Shown here: piece by piece, positions 46,414-57,075 of the stretch | Layout of the letters: each line of letters begins with the position of its first letter | Position numbering within the stretch: the stretch's first letter is position 1 | Source: Lunularia cruciata | Taxonomy: Eukaryota > Streptophyta > Marchantiopsida > Lunulariales > Lunulariaceae | Assembly (NCBI GenBank): GCA_948567375.1 | Contig: OX419756.1 | Location: forward strand, 191,001-255,000 | Direction of reading: 5' to 3' | Length of the DNA: 64,000 nt | The notes under the pieces: model-generated | Told to the model about the DNA's origin: nothing | The model's database searches: none | Seen by the model: only the letters and a program-made list of their open reading frames with translations | Made by a program: the position numbers and the translations under genes

Positions 46414-46581
46414 TTATGATTCTTCAATCATTGGATTGCGGTGATATTGGAAATTTTCAACTATTTTTCTCTCAAGGGCTTTAAAGTCTTCTTTCTCTTG
46501 GTGTTCTTGAAGTTCTTGAGCTTTTCTTCTCAACCTCCTTATATTCTTATTGCTTTTTGGCACTTTTGTTCTTGAAGCCAT
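46414..46581 (-). CDS. Small internal ORF 1 of the non-autonomous element
   Basis: From an ATG at 46581, 55 codons: a basic N-terminus MASRTKVPKSNKNIRRLRRK then a short charged helix ending near YHRNPMIEES. It is the first ATG after the primer site, the position of gag in an autonomous element, and may be the gag N-terminus left after deletion. Function unknown. Confidence 0.5.
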   Translation of the reverse strand: MASRTKVPKSNKNIRRLRRKAQELQEHQEKEDFKALERKIVENFQYHRNPMIEES

Positions 46582-46630
46582 TGAAATTAGTTAAAACAAC
46601 ACTTCGTATCCTTCCACTCTTGACAACTAT

Positions 46631-46649
46631 ATCCCTGGCAGTGGCACCA
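46631..46649 (-). other. Primer-binding site of the non-autonomous element
   Basis: Minus strand TGGTGCCACTGCCAGGGAT starts seven bases inside the LTR end. It resembles the tRNA-Asp-type site TGGCGCCGTTGCCGGGG with four transitions (tRNA sequence from memory). Confidence 0.7.
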
Positions 46650-46656
46650 AAAATCA

Positions 46657-48560
46657 TGTGACAACCCGGAAAATATCACTTTTGCGGTAATCAAGTAAGT
46701 AAAGTTTGTTCCCGTAGAGATACAAGTCAGAAATGTCTAAATACAAAGTCAAACAGTAACAATGTAGTTCTTCTTGATTGCGTCTTTAATCTCTTAGGTA
46801 GAAACCACACCCAAAAGAGAGTAACAAGCACTAATTCTCAGTCTTGTCATGAATTCACACTCTTTAATCACAACTTCTTCAACTCTTTCCAAACAATCTT
46901 GATTATGATGATTCAGGCTCTCCCAAAAATAGCACTTCATTGCAAAACAACTTCACCTCAGAATTGTGTTCCACCCCTCCACTGAAGGCACAACTTCCTC
47001 GATCAAAATTGCTTCACATCAACTTTGCACTGCACTCACAAATGCAGAATACTACCAATACTACAATTCTTGTCAGATTTGTCAAGGCATTGCTTTGATT
47101 GCACTTCAATCAAGATCAAACACACAGAAATGAAGATCAAGGTTGTGGAATCCAACATCCAACAAGCACACTAACTTGCACTTCAAAATTCTCCCAACAC
47201 TCACAAACATAGACACAAAGTTGATATTCAAAATCAAGCTCAAGCAACAAGCACTGCTTCACAACACTTCACTTTATCTATTCTCAGAAATCATGAGCAC
47301 TGAACAACATAAGACTGCAAATGTCACTCTTAAATAGTGAAGCAATCAATAGTTATCTTCCTAATGCACCTCTTCCTAACAACTTTACAAACCTGCAAAT
47401 CCAAAATGACAATGCATCTCTTCATATCTACCTCTTCAAATCTCAATTCTATTACTAATCCGATCCAATGTCTACTTCTTCCGCTTTCAAACCCGATCCC
47501 AAAGTAACTTCACTTCCTACTACTCTATCCTTGGGTTTCAAAACTCTTATTTCCTCTACCAATTCTTTTAATTCTCCACTCTAATCTACAATTCCTATCA
47601 CAAGTAATCCTTCTAAATCTCTATCTCCCAACCCACTCTTCTCTAAAGTGTCAAATGTCAAATCCAAAGACACATGCACTCCTATCTCTCTTACTTTGGG
47701 TTTAATTACTATCAATTACTTTACTAATTCTATTGTGTCATCATCAAGAATTGTAATTGAAAACATGAATACATTATCTACACCTTCAATTTGTAACCCG
47801 TTTTCCCCCCAATCACTCATGTAACTGACCCCAAGCACTTATTGTCTGATCTTGCACTTTGGGTTTATTCACTACTGTTACTTCTCCTTCAATTCATATT
47901 CCATCTTCAATCAAAACTGAAATTGAAGTCATGGGTATCCTAATTATCTTCTTTCCCTACTCTAACTTCCTCTGATCCCTTGGGCAAAACTCTCAAAGTC
48001 ACCTTCACTGCACTCCGAGGTCCAACTTCTTTGGGTTGAATCATATTTGTCTTGAGATAAAGTCTTTAGACCCAAAGTCATGTAAACCCAAAGTACGAAG
48101 TCCGAAGTCACATTGACCCAAAGACACTAAACTACTTTGTACATCTACTCCCAAACTTCAAATGCTTATAACTTCTTCTATAGACCTCCAAACTTTGCGA
48201 CTTTGGTGGCAATGAAAAGCTCTAAACGAGATGCTTCCAACGAGATATAGCATGCTTGATTTAGACTTGTGGTCATTGAGATATGGCCCCCGCAGTAGTC
48301 TTGACTTGTTACCTTCATTCCAATGCGAAGAAACCCTCCTTCGGCGTCTGGTCCAAGTTTTTCTTTACTCTGACACAAAGTAAGCTTCTTTGGGTTTGAT
48401 TCAGTCCAAGTCCTTCTTCCTCTAACACAAAGTCGACTCCCTTGAGCTTGGTGCTTGCACACACATTTCCACTCATTTCTTCTCCATTTGGTTTCAATTT
48501 GGTTTCAACAAGGCACTTCTTCTTTAAAACTTGTCCAAAATGAAAAATGTTTGTACCACA
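46657..48560 (-). repeat. 5' LTR of the non-autonomous element (short GL class)
   Basis: Minus-strand start TGTGGTACAAAC at 48560, end GGTTGTCACA at 46657, 1904 bp, followed directly by spacer and primer site. It is collinear with GL5 (1894 bp) and GL2. A decayed ORF tail lies near 47860-47460 and a TATTTAAGAG box near 47335. The bases outside the start are CCTAC. Confidence 0.88.
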
Positions 48561-48712
48561 CCTACCCAAGTGGTTAAACAAGTTATATTAAAGAACTACA
48601 ATAGTAATACTTCTTGTTAAATCTAGTAAACTTCCACTCTATATCTTTGTGGGAGCTACTTGTTCTTGCTAATATATTGCAATTTTTTCAACACTTTGGT
48701 TGTCACGACTAC

Positions 48713-49170
48713 TTCAATGACTAGAGCAATCTATTTTCTCTCAAAAAAGGAGTTATAAGAACCTTTGAACAACATTAACAAAGTTGGTGGAGAAGGATTT
48801 CATATAACATAATACCTCTTAGGAAGTACCGCTACTATTTGTACCAATGAAGGATAGAGTGCTTCAATTTTGTATTGATTATCATGGCCTTAATAAAAAA
48901 CCATGAAGAATATGTATCCTTTGCCTTGAATTGATAACTTGTTAGATCAAATAAGTACATCCCTATACTTATTAAAGTTTGATCTTTAAATTGGCTAGTG
49001 GTAGATTCTAATTGATGGAGAAGAAGTGCAACAGACTACTTATAAAGTATGGGTATTTTGCATGGAGAGTTGTACCTTTGGTTTCACTACTGCTCTAACA
49101 ATTTTTATAGATCAAATGAATGGGTATTAAAGAGGTTATTGGATTGATATGTGGTAGTGTTTTTGGAATA
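48713..49170 (+). pseudogene. pol: RT remains of element E
   Basis: After the unit K duplication the plus strand gives the pre-RT helix (SMTRAIYFLSKKEL), then in shifting frames VLQFCIDYHGLNKKP and PLP*IDNLLDQI, and finally a weak FGFTTALTIFIDQMN-like block corresponding to FGLTNAPATFxxxMN. Stops and shifts occur every 20 to 40 codons. Confidence 0.7.
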
Positions 49171-49174
49171 CATT

Positions 49175-49305
49175 TTAAATTTAGGATATGTTATTTCCAC
49201 TACAAATTAATCAACCTTAAAGTAATCCCAATGTTAGGATATAGGGTTAAATTTAGTGGAAGTAGAAAAAATTATGGTGGAAATAACATATCCCTTTAAT
49301 TTATA
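49175..49305. repeat. Foldback or MITE-like inverted repeat
   Basis: GGATATGTTATTTCCAC at 49184-49200 is exactly complementary to GTGGAAATAACATATCC at 49277-49293, with weaker pairing extending to about 35 bases each side. The whole is about 130 bp and interrupts the RT text of element E. A target duplication is not certain. Confidence 0.6.
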
Positions 49306-49703
49306 GTAAAATGGGATTAAAACATCATAACCATGTGTGGTACCCACATTTTTGTTTTTTTGGTAATTTTGAAGAAGAAGTGTACAGAAGAAGTCAAATT
49401 GCACCTGTATGGCAAAAGAAGGCAAAGAAAAGTGTCCTTGGGTTGTAATCCAAGGTAAAGTGATTTTGTGTCAAAAGGCCGAGGTACTCAGAATTGACCT
49501 GTCAACCAGAAACCCAAAGTAAGGAGACTTTGTCTTAGGGGCACTCAACCCAAGGCAAGGATAGTGTAATAACTTTCCTTTGGGGCAAGACGTTCAAGAA
49601 GGTACCACTCACAAAAATGGCGGTCATATGCATGAGGGGAATTGATAGTGATAGGAGCATGCAAGAGGTGTGATTTCTTGGTAGAAACTCAAAGTGAAGA
49701 AAG

Positions 49704-52359
49704 ATGGAGAAGGTGCGACTTTATAAAATTTGGGCTAAAGACGAAGCAATGACATTCAATTTTCCATCACCTTTAAGAAGTCGTCTTGCAAGAGATTGTG
49801 GGAAGGGAAGTGTAGTCATAGACACGTTGGTGTGTCAAGAGGAAGTTGAGAGAGTTAAGCCGGGAATCAGTAGGAAGAATAGTCCCCAACCCAGAGTGGA
49901 AGAGAGAAAGATAGGTGGGAAGAAGAACTCCAAATTTGTAGTGAGAAATCATGCAATTTGGAGGTTAGATGTGATTGCAAGAATCAAGGTCCTGAGCAGA
50001 CTTTGGATCACATTCTTGGCATGGAACTGGAATGTTAGTTTTCTAGGTTTCATGATCGAGATCATCGAGAGTAAGTGTCTTGATGGCCCTAAAGAAGAAG
50101 GAAAGAGAGGAAATTTGGCTCATGGACAGAATTGGATTGGAGATTAGTACTTGGAAGAGAAGTAGGTGCAGAGCATGGCGCCATGTTCTTGGAGAAGGAA
50201 GAAGTAGCCAAAGAAACCCAAGAAGTGAGGGATGCTTTCTCTTTGAAGCGTACGAAGAATGACTACAAAGTGGAGAGCTATAAGGATCCTATCAAGAGGG
50301 GGATTGTGAGTGCTCTAATGGTGATCTTGAAGCCGGAGAGAACAACTTATGTGATGAAGTACCAAGCGGTGTTCTTCCATAAGATGTTTGCAGGAGAGCC
50401 AATTAACTGGGCAAAGTGTCTTCATCAGTGGACAAGACATATGGTGTGGAATTTGCAAGTCAAGTCGCCTCCACATTATATTGTGCCGTTTGCAGCCTAT
50501 TTCTATTTGGGGCTGAACTTGCTCAATGCGGCAAAGAGAAACAAGATGGTGTCCCATTTCCACCCCAACTTGCAAAGAGATGTTGATGCGGAGGAGCAGC
50601 AATACATTCTTCAGATCAGGAGCAGCAATACATTCTTCATATCAAGAGCAGCAATGAGTACTACGCGTAGACGAGGCAGAGTGTGCAAGTGAAGGTGAGC
50701 ACTCCAAAGTCAAAGAAGAGGAGTCAACAAGGAGAAGAAGAAGAAGAAGTAGAGAAGGCGAGACCTTGGAAAGCTAGAAAGGTGAACCCGAGGAAAGAAC
50801 TAGTGGTAATCGTGTCATCAGAAGAAGAGTCGGAAGGAGAAGTCAAGTGCAAGTCCAAAGACTTGGAGAAGGAAGAAGAATGCGAGTTCACATTGCAAAG
50901 TGAAGACACAAGTAGTGACAGCAATGATGGAGTGGAGATGCAGTCGGTACCCAAAGAAGAGGAAGCTAAGATGAAGACGGTGGAGAAAGAAAACTCAAAA
51001 CTAGAAGATGAAGTTCCAAAGCAAGAGGAGAAGAGAATTACAATTCAGAGGAGAGTCCATTCTAGACGTATGGTGAAGTATGAAGCGGAGCCGAGTAAGG
51101 TAAGAGAAGTGGAGAGTGGAAGTTCGAGGAGCAACGAATCCATTCCTATAAGGCAATTGCGGCTAAGAAGGCAAATATCAAGTGAGGAAGAGGCAAAGAA
51201 GGAGATAAGTCAGCAAGCCAAAGTAATTCCAAGTGAGGGAGTAGAATATCTGCAGGAGATTGTGTGCCCGTTGTTAGTGAAGTTAGAACACAAGAAGAAG
51301 GAGATGCAGTTGAAGTGTCCGAAGGTGAAGACTTTATTGTAGGTGTTAGCTCGGCTGGAAGAAGAGAACTTGGAGTTGAAGAAGAGTATAATCCGAGGTG
51401 AGGAGGAAAGAGGAGTACTATTAGTAGATGCAATAGTACAAAATCAAGTTATTGAGAACTTGAAGAGAGAAGTGGGGAGTAGAGAGAGAACAATTGAGTA
51501 GAATGACATAGCAAGGGAAAGACAAGTAGCAGAGAATGAAATCTTGAAGTAGTAGTTTGCTGATTTGAGATAAGAGATTATCCATGTTATGGCGAGAGTA
51601 GTAGAGAAGGAGCAAGAGCTTGATAGAGTGATGGAAAGTGTAGAAGAGAAGAAGCAACTCTGGCAAAGAGAGTTGACAATGAGATATAGAGAGAAAGAGA
51701 GATTAAGAGAGTTACTTCTCAATCTGGAGGAGAAGATTGTGCAGAAAGAGAAGGAGAAGGAGACAATGAAAGCCAAGTTTGAAGCGGAATTGACAATGTA
51801 TAGAGAAGATTGGCTTGCAGATTGAGGATGGGAGAGAAGAATGAGATTGGAGCCATTGAAGGAGATAGTGACAAAGATGAATGTGATGTTGAGTACAAAA
51901 GCCAGCGTGCAAATTGAAGAGACAAGATTGCACAAGTTGAAGTTGTTGGTGCAGGAGACGAGGAGGAGAAATGCAAAGGATAAAGATTTGAATGTTTTAC
52001 TTATCAGTCTCAGAACTTGTGTAGATAGGAAGATATTGGAAGTAGAAGACAATATCACGATTAGACTAGACTTAGTGAAATTAAAGATAGATAAACTTCA
52101 AAAGGATGTAAGAGCAAAACCCAAAGTAGATAACATAGTAGTGTAGATGTCTTTGGAATTACAATTGGACATGTTAGAGAAGAGTGGGTTGGGAGATAGA
52201 AATTTAGAAGGATTACCCACTAGAGAAATTGTAGATCAGGAAGAAGAAGTAGTAGAATTAGTAGAGGAATTAGTAGTTGTGAAATCCAAGGATAGAGTAG
52301 TAAGTGAAGTTACTTCAGGATTGGAAGCCGAGGAAGAAGTTGACATCGGATCGGAGTAG
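49704..52359 (+). pseudogene. LTR-borne coiled-coil ORF in GL10
   Basis: It starts at ATG 49704 (MEKVRLYKIWAKDEAM), open to 50147, then 50132-50692 in a second frame and 50683-52359 in a third. The first shift is near 50140 and the second is tied to a local tandem duplication of GGAGCAGCAATACATTC (50597-50650). The folded domain has VMKYQAVFFHKMFAGEPINW and PPHYIVPFAAYFYLGLNLL, the acidic part spans 50820-51000 and the coiled coil 51200-51950. In-frame stops at 51340, 51499, two at about 51550, 51571 and 52144 mostly replace CAG. The end is EEEVDIGSE. Role unknown; plus-strand reading is sense relative to the LTR. Confidence 0.75.
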
Positions 52360-52475
52360 TAATAGATTTGAGATTTGAAGAGACAGATTTGAAGAGTTGC
52401 ATTGTCAATTTAGATCTGTAGGTTTATAGAGTTGTTGTAGAACGGTATAGTTGTTAGTAATTGTCAATTGCTTTA

Positions 52476-52486
52476 CTATTTAAGAG
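52476..52486 (+). promoter_or_regulatory. TATA-like box of the GL family (GL10 example)
   Basis: CTATTTAAGAG followed by GGCATTTGCA is conserved in every unit (4547 in GL1, 10268 in GL2, about 24291 in GL5, and minus-strand equivalents in GL3, GL4, GL6 and GL8). It lies about 120 bp after the ORF stop and about 670 bp before the LTR end, so the ORF falls in U3. Confidence 0.55.
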
Positions 52487-53158
52487 TGGCATTTGCAATA
52501 AAATGTTGTTAAGTGCTCATTATTTCTGAGAATAGATAAAGCAAAGTGCTATGGAGTAGTGCTCGTCACTTGAGCTTGATTCCAAGTATCAACTCTGTGT
52601 GTGTATTTGTGAGTGTGTGGAGAATTTCAAAGTTCAAGTCAGTGTGTTTGTTGGATGTTGGATTTTGCAGCCTTGATCTTCATTCTGTGTGTTTGATCCT
52701 AAGTGAAGTGCAATCAAAGCAATGCCTTGACAAATCTGAGAGGAATTGTAGTGTTGGTAGTATTTTGCATTTGTGAGTGCAGCACAATGTTGATGTGAAG
52801 CAATTTTGATTGAGAAATTTGTGCCTTCAGTGGAGGGGTAGAACACAATTTTTGGGCAAAGTTGTTTCACAATGAAGCGCCGTTTTTGAGAGAGCATGAA
52901 TCATCACAATCAAGATTGTTTGGAAAGATTTGATGGAGTTGTGATTAAGAAGTGTGAATTCGTGACAAGATTGCAAATTAGTGCTTGTTATTCTCTTCTA
53001 GGTGTGGTTTTTACTTGAGAGACTAAAGATGCAACCAAGAAGAACTGAATTTGTTACTTTACTTTGTATTTGGACATTTCTGACGAGTATCTCTATGGGA
53101 ACAAACTTTACTTACCTGATTACCGCAAAAGTGATATTTGTCGGGTTGTCATACCATG

Positions 53159-53490
53159 CATGAGAAATCTTAAGATAACTATAACAATAGAAGCTCTATT
53201 ACAAGAAATAAAAGTGGGTTGTTTTATAGAATGAAAGTACCTTCTTGGGTAATAAAGTTTCAACTGAGTGGATCAAGAATAATATGGAGAAAATTAGGAC
53301 CATTTCCAAATGATCTACTCCTAAGGATGTTATAAAAGTTTATGAATTCAATGGATCGGCAAGCCTTCACCAATGGTTCACCCATAATTATGCTCATGTG
53401 GCCATACCATTGACTTATCTATTGGAGATGACAATAAGCTTTGATTTGTATGAGAGATCAGTCAAGAAAAGAGTGAAGTGAGTGTATTGT
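53159..53490 (+). pseudogene. pol: RT connection of element E after GL10
   Basis: The plus strand reads VSTEWIKNNMEKIRTISKWS, PKDVIKVYEFNGSASLHQWF and AHVAIPLTYLLEMTISFDLY, corresponding to the segment between gypsy RT and RNase H (W(P)TPKN, FLGLxxYYRRF, PLTxLL). It ends near 53480; RNase H is absent. Confidence 0.75.
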
Positions 53491-53681
53491 TAAAGTCAAT
53501 ACTCAACTATCCATGTTGATTGAGGTTAGGAGGGTGCAAGTGGAGTGTTCAAGGGACAAGTTGTTCCTTCACTTGGATCTAGGACTTGGTTTAAGGAAAG
53601 ATCACTCAAGGAAACACATGTACATAGCATGGATGATATGCTTTGGTTTCCAAGACCAGATCCATGTCCCAACCAATAAGT

Positions 53682-54428
53682 TGTAATACCAATAGCTAGA
53701 TAGATGATCTAGAGATGAAATTTGGTTTGGTAACATTTGGAAGGATGTTATACATGATAGACTTAGTAGATAAGCTATAGATATCATCAAAAGAGTACTT
53801 CTACTAATAGGCCAAAAATCAAAACATGCTTGGAAACTTTAGAATCCATAGCTAGACATATGATCTAGAGGTGAAACTTAGGGTGGTCATATCTGGAAGA
53901 ATGTTACACATGATGGAGAATGTAGATTAGATAAAAGTATCACCAAAAGAGCACTTCTTCTAATAAGGTAGATGCCAAAATAGGCCTGAAAACTTCAAAG
54001 GCAATTTTAAAGGCCTAAACGGATGAATTAGCACTCAAAAATGTGTACATTCTCCCTCTGATGGAAGAAAGACTGGCCTTACCTTCCCCTTTGGTTTGTC
54101 TCACCAAGATCTTTCCAATAGTACCTTGCTCATGTGATTTTGAGAGTCTTATAGGAAAATTCTCTAAAATAGTCCCTTTAGTCAAAGCCTATTTGACCAA
54201 CCAGATGGGACCAAGACCGACATGTCACCCAACCAAGCAAGTAATCTAAGGGTGGAGCTTGCTGACAGGTCACCTATCCATGTATCTAGTACTATGGTGG
54301 AGCTTCCTTGGAGGAGATCTTCCTTGGCTATATAATAAAGAGAAGGTGCTCCTTTGGGGCATCAGAGGATTGAGTGTGAAATCTGTGTTTTCTCTCTTGA
54401 AGAGTTCTCTTGTCCTTGGAATATTACA
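53682..54428 (+). repeat. LTR of element E (same family as element C)
   Basis: It starts TGTAATACCAATAGC and ends GGAATATTACA, 747 bp, with TATATAAT at 54329-54336. Blocks match the element C LTR throughout. An internal near-repeat is present: AGCTAGA-ATGATCTAGAGGTGAAA occurs at about 53693 and 53852 with the following phrase CACCAAAAGAGCACTTCTTC repeated, suggesting a roughly 160-bp duplication in U3. Confidence 0.8.
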
Positions 54429-54483
54429 TAGGTGCTCACTCACTTGGGCCTAGGACTTGGTTCAAGAAAACAACATTCAAGGA

Positions 54484-54486
<3 letters not shown>

Positions 54487-54539
<53 letters not shown>

Positions 54540-54551
54540 TATATATATATA
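54487..54551. repeat. (AT)n microsatellite
   Basis: About 65 bases of alternating A and T with one AAA interruption, just downstream of the element E LTR. Confidence 0.95.
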
Positions 54552-55199
54552 ATATGCTACAAAGAACAAAACTCTAATTAGCAATTTGTTCTTCAAGGTG
54601 AACCTCTAGTTTTTATTTGCAATTTTCATTGCAATGGTATCCAATCAATCCTTAGTTGACATCCTCACATGTGAGAACTTTTGTAGATGCCATTAGTCTT
54701 TGGAAGTAGTTTTCTTTGTGCAATGCATTCTTGCACTCAAATGGAAGTATGGTCTTTGGTAAGTTATTTTGCCAAATAATATCCATTCTCCTTTTAGATA
54801 GAATGTCCAATATTCAAACTTCCATTCACTTCTTCTTTAAACTGGCTAAGTAGGACTCCAAAGAAATGATCATTCTCTCCTTTGGAAGAACTCTCCATGA
54901 TTCCTTTTGGACTACATATAACTCTCCAAATACCGTCCCAAATGAGGGAATTTTTCCTAAATGCATAGAAATTTCCTTTCTTTGTTGTACAAAATAAAGG
55001 AAAAGAAAAATAAACTATAAATTCAAAAAACAATAAACTATAAATTCAAAAATTATGAGTACCATGTAGGAAGACACTTGTCTTTGTATGCATAAGTGTT
55101 TTTTGGTAATTTAGACAATTTTAGAGTCTAGTAACTTCCAAATGCATTATGCTATTTAGGTTGTAGATCTTAAGCACTCAATTTTCAATTAGAGTAGTG

Positions 55200-55870
55200 A
55201 TGGATAACATGAATGAACTGAAACTCTTTATTTCTTTACTTCTCCTTAATTTCCAACGAAGGTGTTTGAATATTGGTAATGAGAGTGCTTATGAATCTTT
55301 GTTACAAGTACTGCTGAATAAAGTGAAAGAGCTTAAGCTATTTGTCACTTTCCCGTAATTTCCAAGTAAGATGTTTGAATATTGGTAGTGAGAATGCTGA
55401 TGAATCTTTATTATAAGTATTTCATAGTGCCTTGTGTGTTTGATCCTTAGTGCTAGTTTGGAAACAATGCCTTGATGGGACTCTTGAGTACTATACGATT
55501 GAAGTTAATCAAATAAGGTGAGTAAAAATTTCACATCTTTGGGAAGACACATACCTTTGGAGAAGAAAATAACTATACATCTTTAGTGTTGGGTGGAATT
55601 AGCGTCTTTGGACTGAAACATCACTTTTGAGATTTGTATGAGTTTATTTTATGTGATAATGAAATTCCTTTGTATATTTCTATAGTGCACCTCGTTGTTG
55701 ACACTACACTCTTTTAGGATTAATTTCTGCCCAAGAGGTTAAATACGTGACAATAGAGAACTTCAAAGTGATCATTTTCTTTGTATTTATTCATTCTTGA
55801 ACCAAATCTTTGTGGCATTCATTTGTTTCTTACCATAATATTGCAATTTGGTCAATGAGATCTTACAAGG
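55200..55870 (+). repeat. Faint relic of a GL-type LTR 3' end
   Basis: The order of phrases matches the R-U5 part of GL units and even better unit K: GTGTGTTTGATCCTTAGTG with ACAATGCCTTGAT (55435-55475), TTTCTGCCCAAGAGGTTAAA (55725), then ATCTTTGTGGCATTC and ATATTGCAATTTGG (55808-55860). No target duplication or ORF can be seen. It is an old, heavily changed copy. Confidence 0.4.
55247..55428. repeat. 109-bp tandem duplication
   Basis: TAATTTCCAACGAAGGTG at 55247 and TAATTTCCAAGTAAGATG at 55356, each followed by TTTGAATATTGGTA and GAATCTTT. The copies have diverged at several sites. Confidence 0.75.
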
Positions 55871-56839
55871 ATGCAAAGGTATTGAGTTTAGGTGTTGAAG
55901 TCATGCTTTCTTGTGAATCTAAGGAGAACTTGGTAATCTTGACCTTAAAGGACATTCTTAAGAACATATGTTAAGCATATAAACATTTTTAGGACTTAAA
56001 TGTGACCACTAAATTTGTAACATCTAAATGGTCTATATTATATCCAAGTTTGGAAGTGGCACAATAAACTAATTGATGTAGATAGATATCACATTCCTTA
56101 GTTAAAGACCATTAGGTTTATAATTCAGCTTCTCTATTTGCATGAAGATATGATATCATTAATTAAATTTTTAACATTTTCTTTATATTTGAGTGCATGA
56201 AATTTTTAATTGTATTTTTTTAGATGAGGTTTAGGTCATTGTATTAATGAAAACTTCTATTGGTGCTATTCTATCATAATTATGTTTATGTGGTTCATTA
56301 TTTTTGGGCACCATAGCTTAATATACACTTTGATGTTGCTTTTTTTTCAAAATGATGTGAAGATCTATTCCTGGTGTTGAAATGTACAAAGTATATAGGT
56401 GTAGTGTTGTTAAGCATATATTGTGAAGTTCTTCCCTTATAGACAAATTACCAAATATTATTTGAAAGAAGGCAATGGTCTCATATTTGATTTTCTCATG
56501 AGCATATCTCTTTGATGTCTTCTTCAATCCCTTATGTAGCATAGATAATATCCGTACTTCACTCATGTTGATACATTTCATTTGAAGATTACAAAATTTA
56601 TTCAATGTACTCATGCCTTGTGCCTTTTTAACAAAGTCCCAAAGCTTCCTAATAGCTACCTTAGGTGAGTACACAACTTAAACTTTTTTATTGAAGCCTC
56701 GCTTCACGTGGCTCTGAGAAATTCAAAGACCAATGAAAGCAAACAATATTCTATAACCGTAAAGGTCTATCAAGTAGAAATGACCCAACAAACATCCATG
56801 CATCATATCAAAAGTATCCAAATGAAACAAATGGATCTT

Positions 56840-57075
56840 TGTGTGGTAGAGCTATCTCTCCAATGCTTCATCTATGTGGTTTGCTTAGCAAGGTTCAGAT
56901 TTGTAATCCTTTACCATCTCGTACAAAATCTCTTATAAAGCATCTTCTATGTGAATCTTATTGTCCATTTCTTGATATGGTTAGATATTTGATAATAATG
57001 TCACTACTTCTATTTGATACATCTCTTGAGCTAGGATGCTCAAAAGTTCTTACATCAATTGTTTGGAGCTAGCTC
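56840..57075 (+). pseudogene. Possible copia integrase zinc-finger fragment
   Basis: The frame 56839-57072 reads HLCGLLSKVQICNPLPSRTK then LLCESYC, which resembles the L-LLSK-MV-GLP...C-C part of the copia GAG-pre-integrase domain. The match is short and made by eye. The upstream piece 56708-56938 may be its start in another frame. Confidence 0.25.

Larger units (their letters stand above)
45245..48560 (-). mobile_element. Short non-autonomous LTR element of the GL family
   Basis: Minus-strand order: 5' LTR (48560-46657), primer site (46649-46631), about 0.9 kb of internal DNA with two small ORFs, a polypurine tract (45742-45730) and a 3' LTR start (45729 to about 45245, then truncated). The LTRs are of the short GL class. 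No capsid, RT or integrase is encoded, so it would rely on proteins supplied in trans, as LARD or TRIM-like elements do. This copy is the evidence that GL units are LTRs. It lies inside unit K. Confidence 0.85.
42756..48707 (+). repeat. Unit K: old giant-LTR unit, interrupted by a non-autonomous element
   Basis: Start TATGGTGCAAAAATTTTC at 42756 (family start with a G-to-A change), end TTGGTTGTCACG at 48707 (A-to-G), flanked by ACTAT (42751-42755) and ACTAC (48708-48712). The last 147 bases (48561-48707) resemble the R-U5 end of the GL family at low identity. The middle is interrupted by the minus-strand element 45245-48560, with loss of part of K. K carries its own diverged ORF copy. It is the oldest clearly bounded unit here. 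Confidence 0.7.
49336..53153 (+). repeat. GL10: solo LTR of the long class
   Basis: Start TGTGGTACCCAC at 49336, end GGTTGTCATA at 53153 (last C changed to T), 3818 bp, with CCATG at 49331-49335 and 53154-53158. ORF (49704-52359), box CTATTTAAGAG at 52476-52486, and R-U5 region follow in order. It is inserted in element E in the plus orientation. Confidence 0.92.
42330..54428 (+). mobile_element. Element E: Ty3/gypsy element (plus), split by unit K and GL10
   Basis: Host segments are 42330-42755 (protease end and RT entry), 48713-49335 (RT) and 53159 to about 53490 (RT connection), followed by an LTR at 53682-54428. At unit K the duplication ACTAT/ACTAC allows the two pol parts to join in the same reading frame at the expected pre-RT motif, which supports both the element and the insertion. 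The LTR is of the element C family. Integrase was not found; the segment before the LTR is much shortened. Confidence 0.75.

Noticed and set aside
46631-46649. tRNA gene
   Set aside because: Only the 3'-end complement is present; no cloverleaf can be drawn around it.
9160-53153. GL units as DNA transposons with TGTG/CACA inverted ends
   Set aside because: Inverted similarity is only four bases, and one pair of units flanks a primer site and polypurine tract, which fits LTRs.
56318-56674. 118-codon minus-strand ORF as a gene
   Set aside because: No domain, AT-driven composition and poor context; kept out as a chance ORF or unrecognisable relic.
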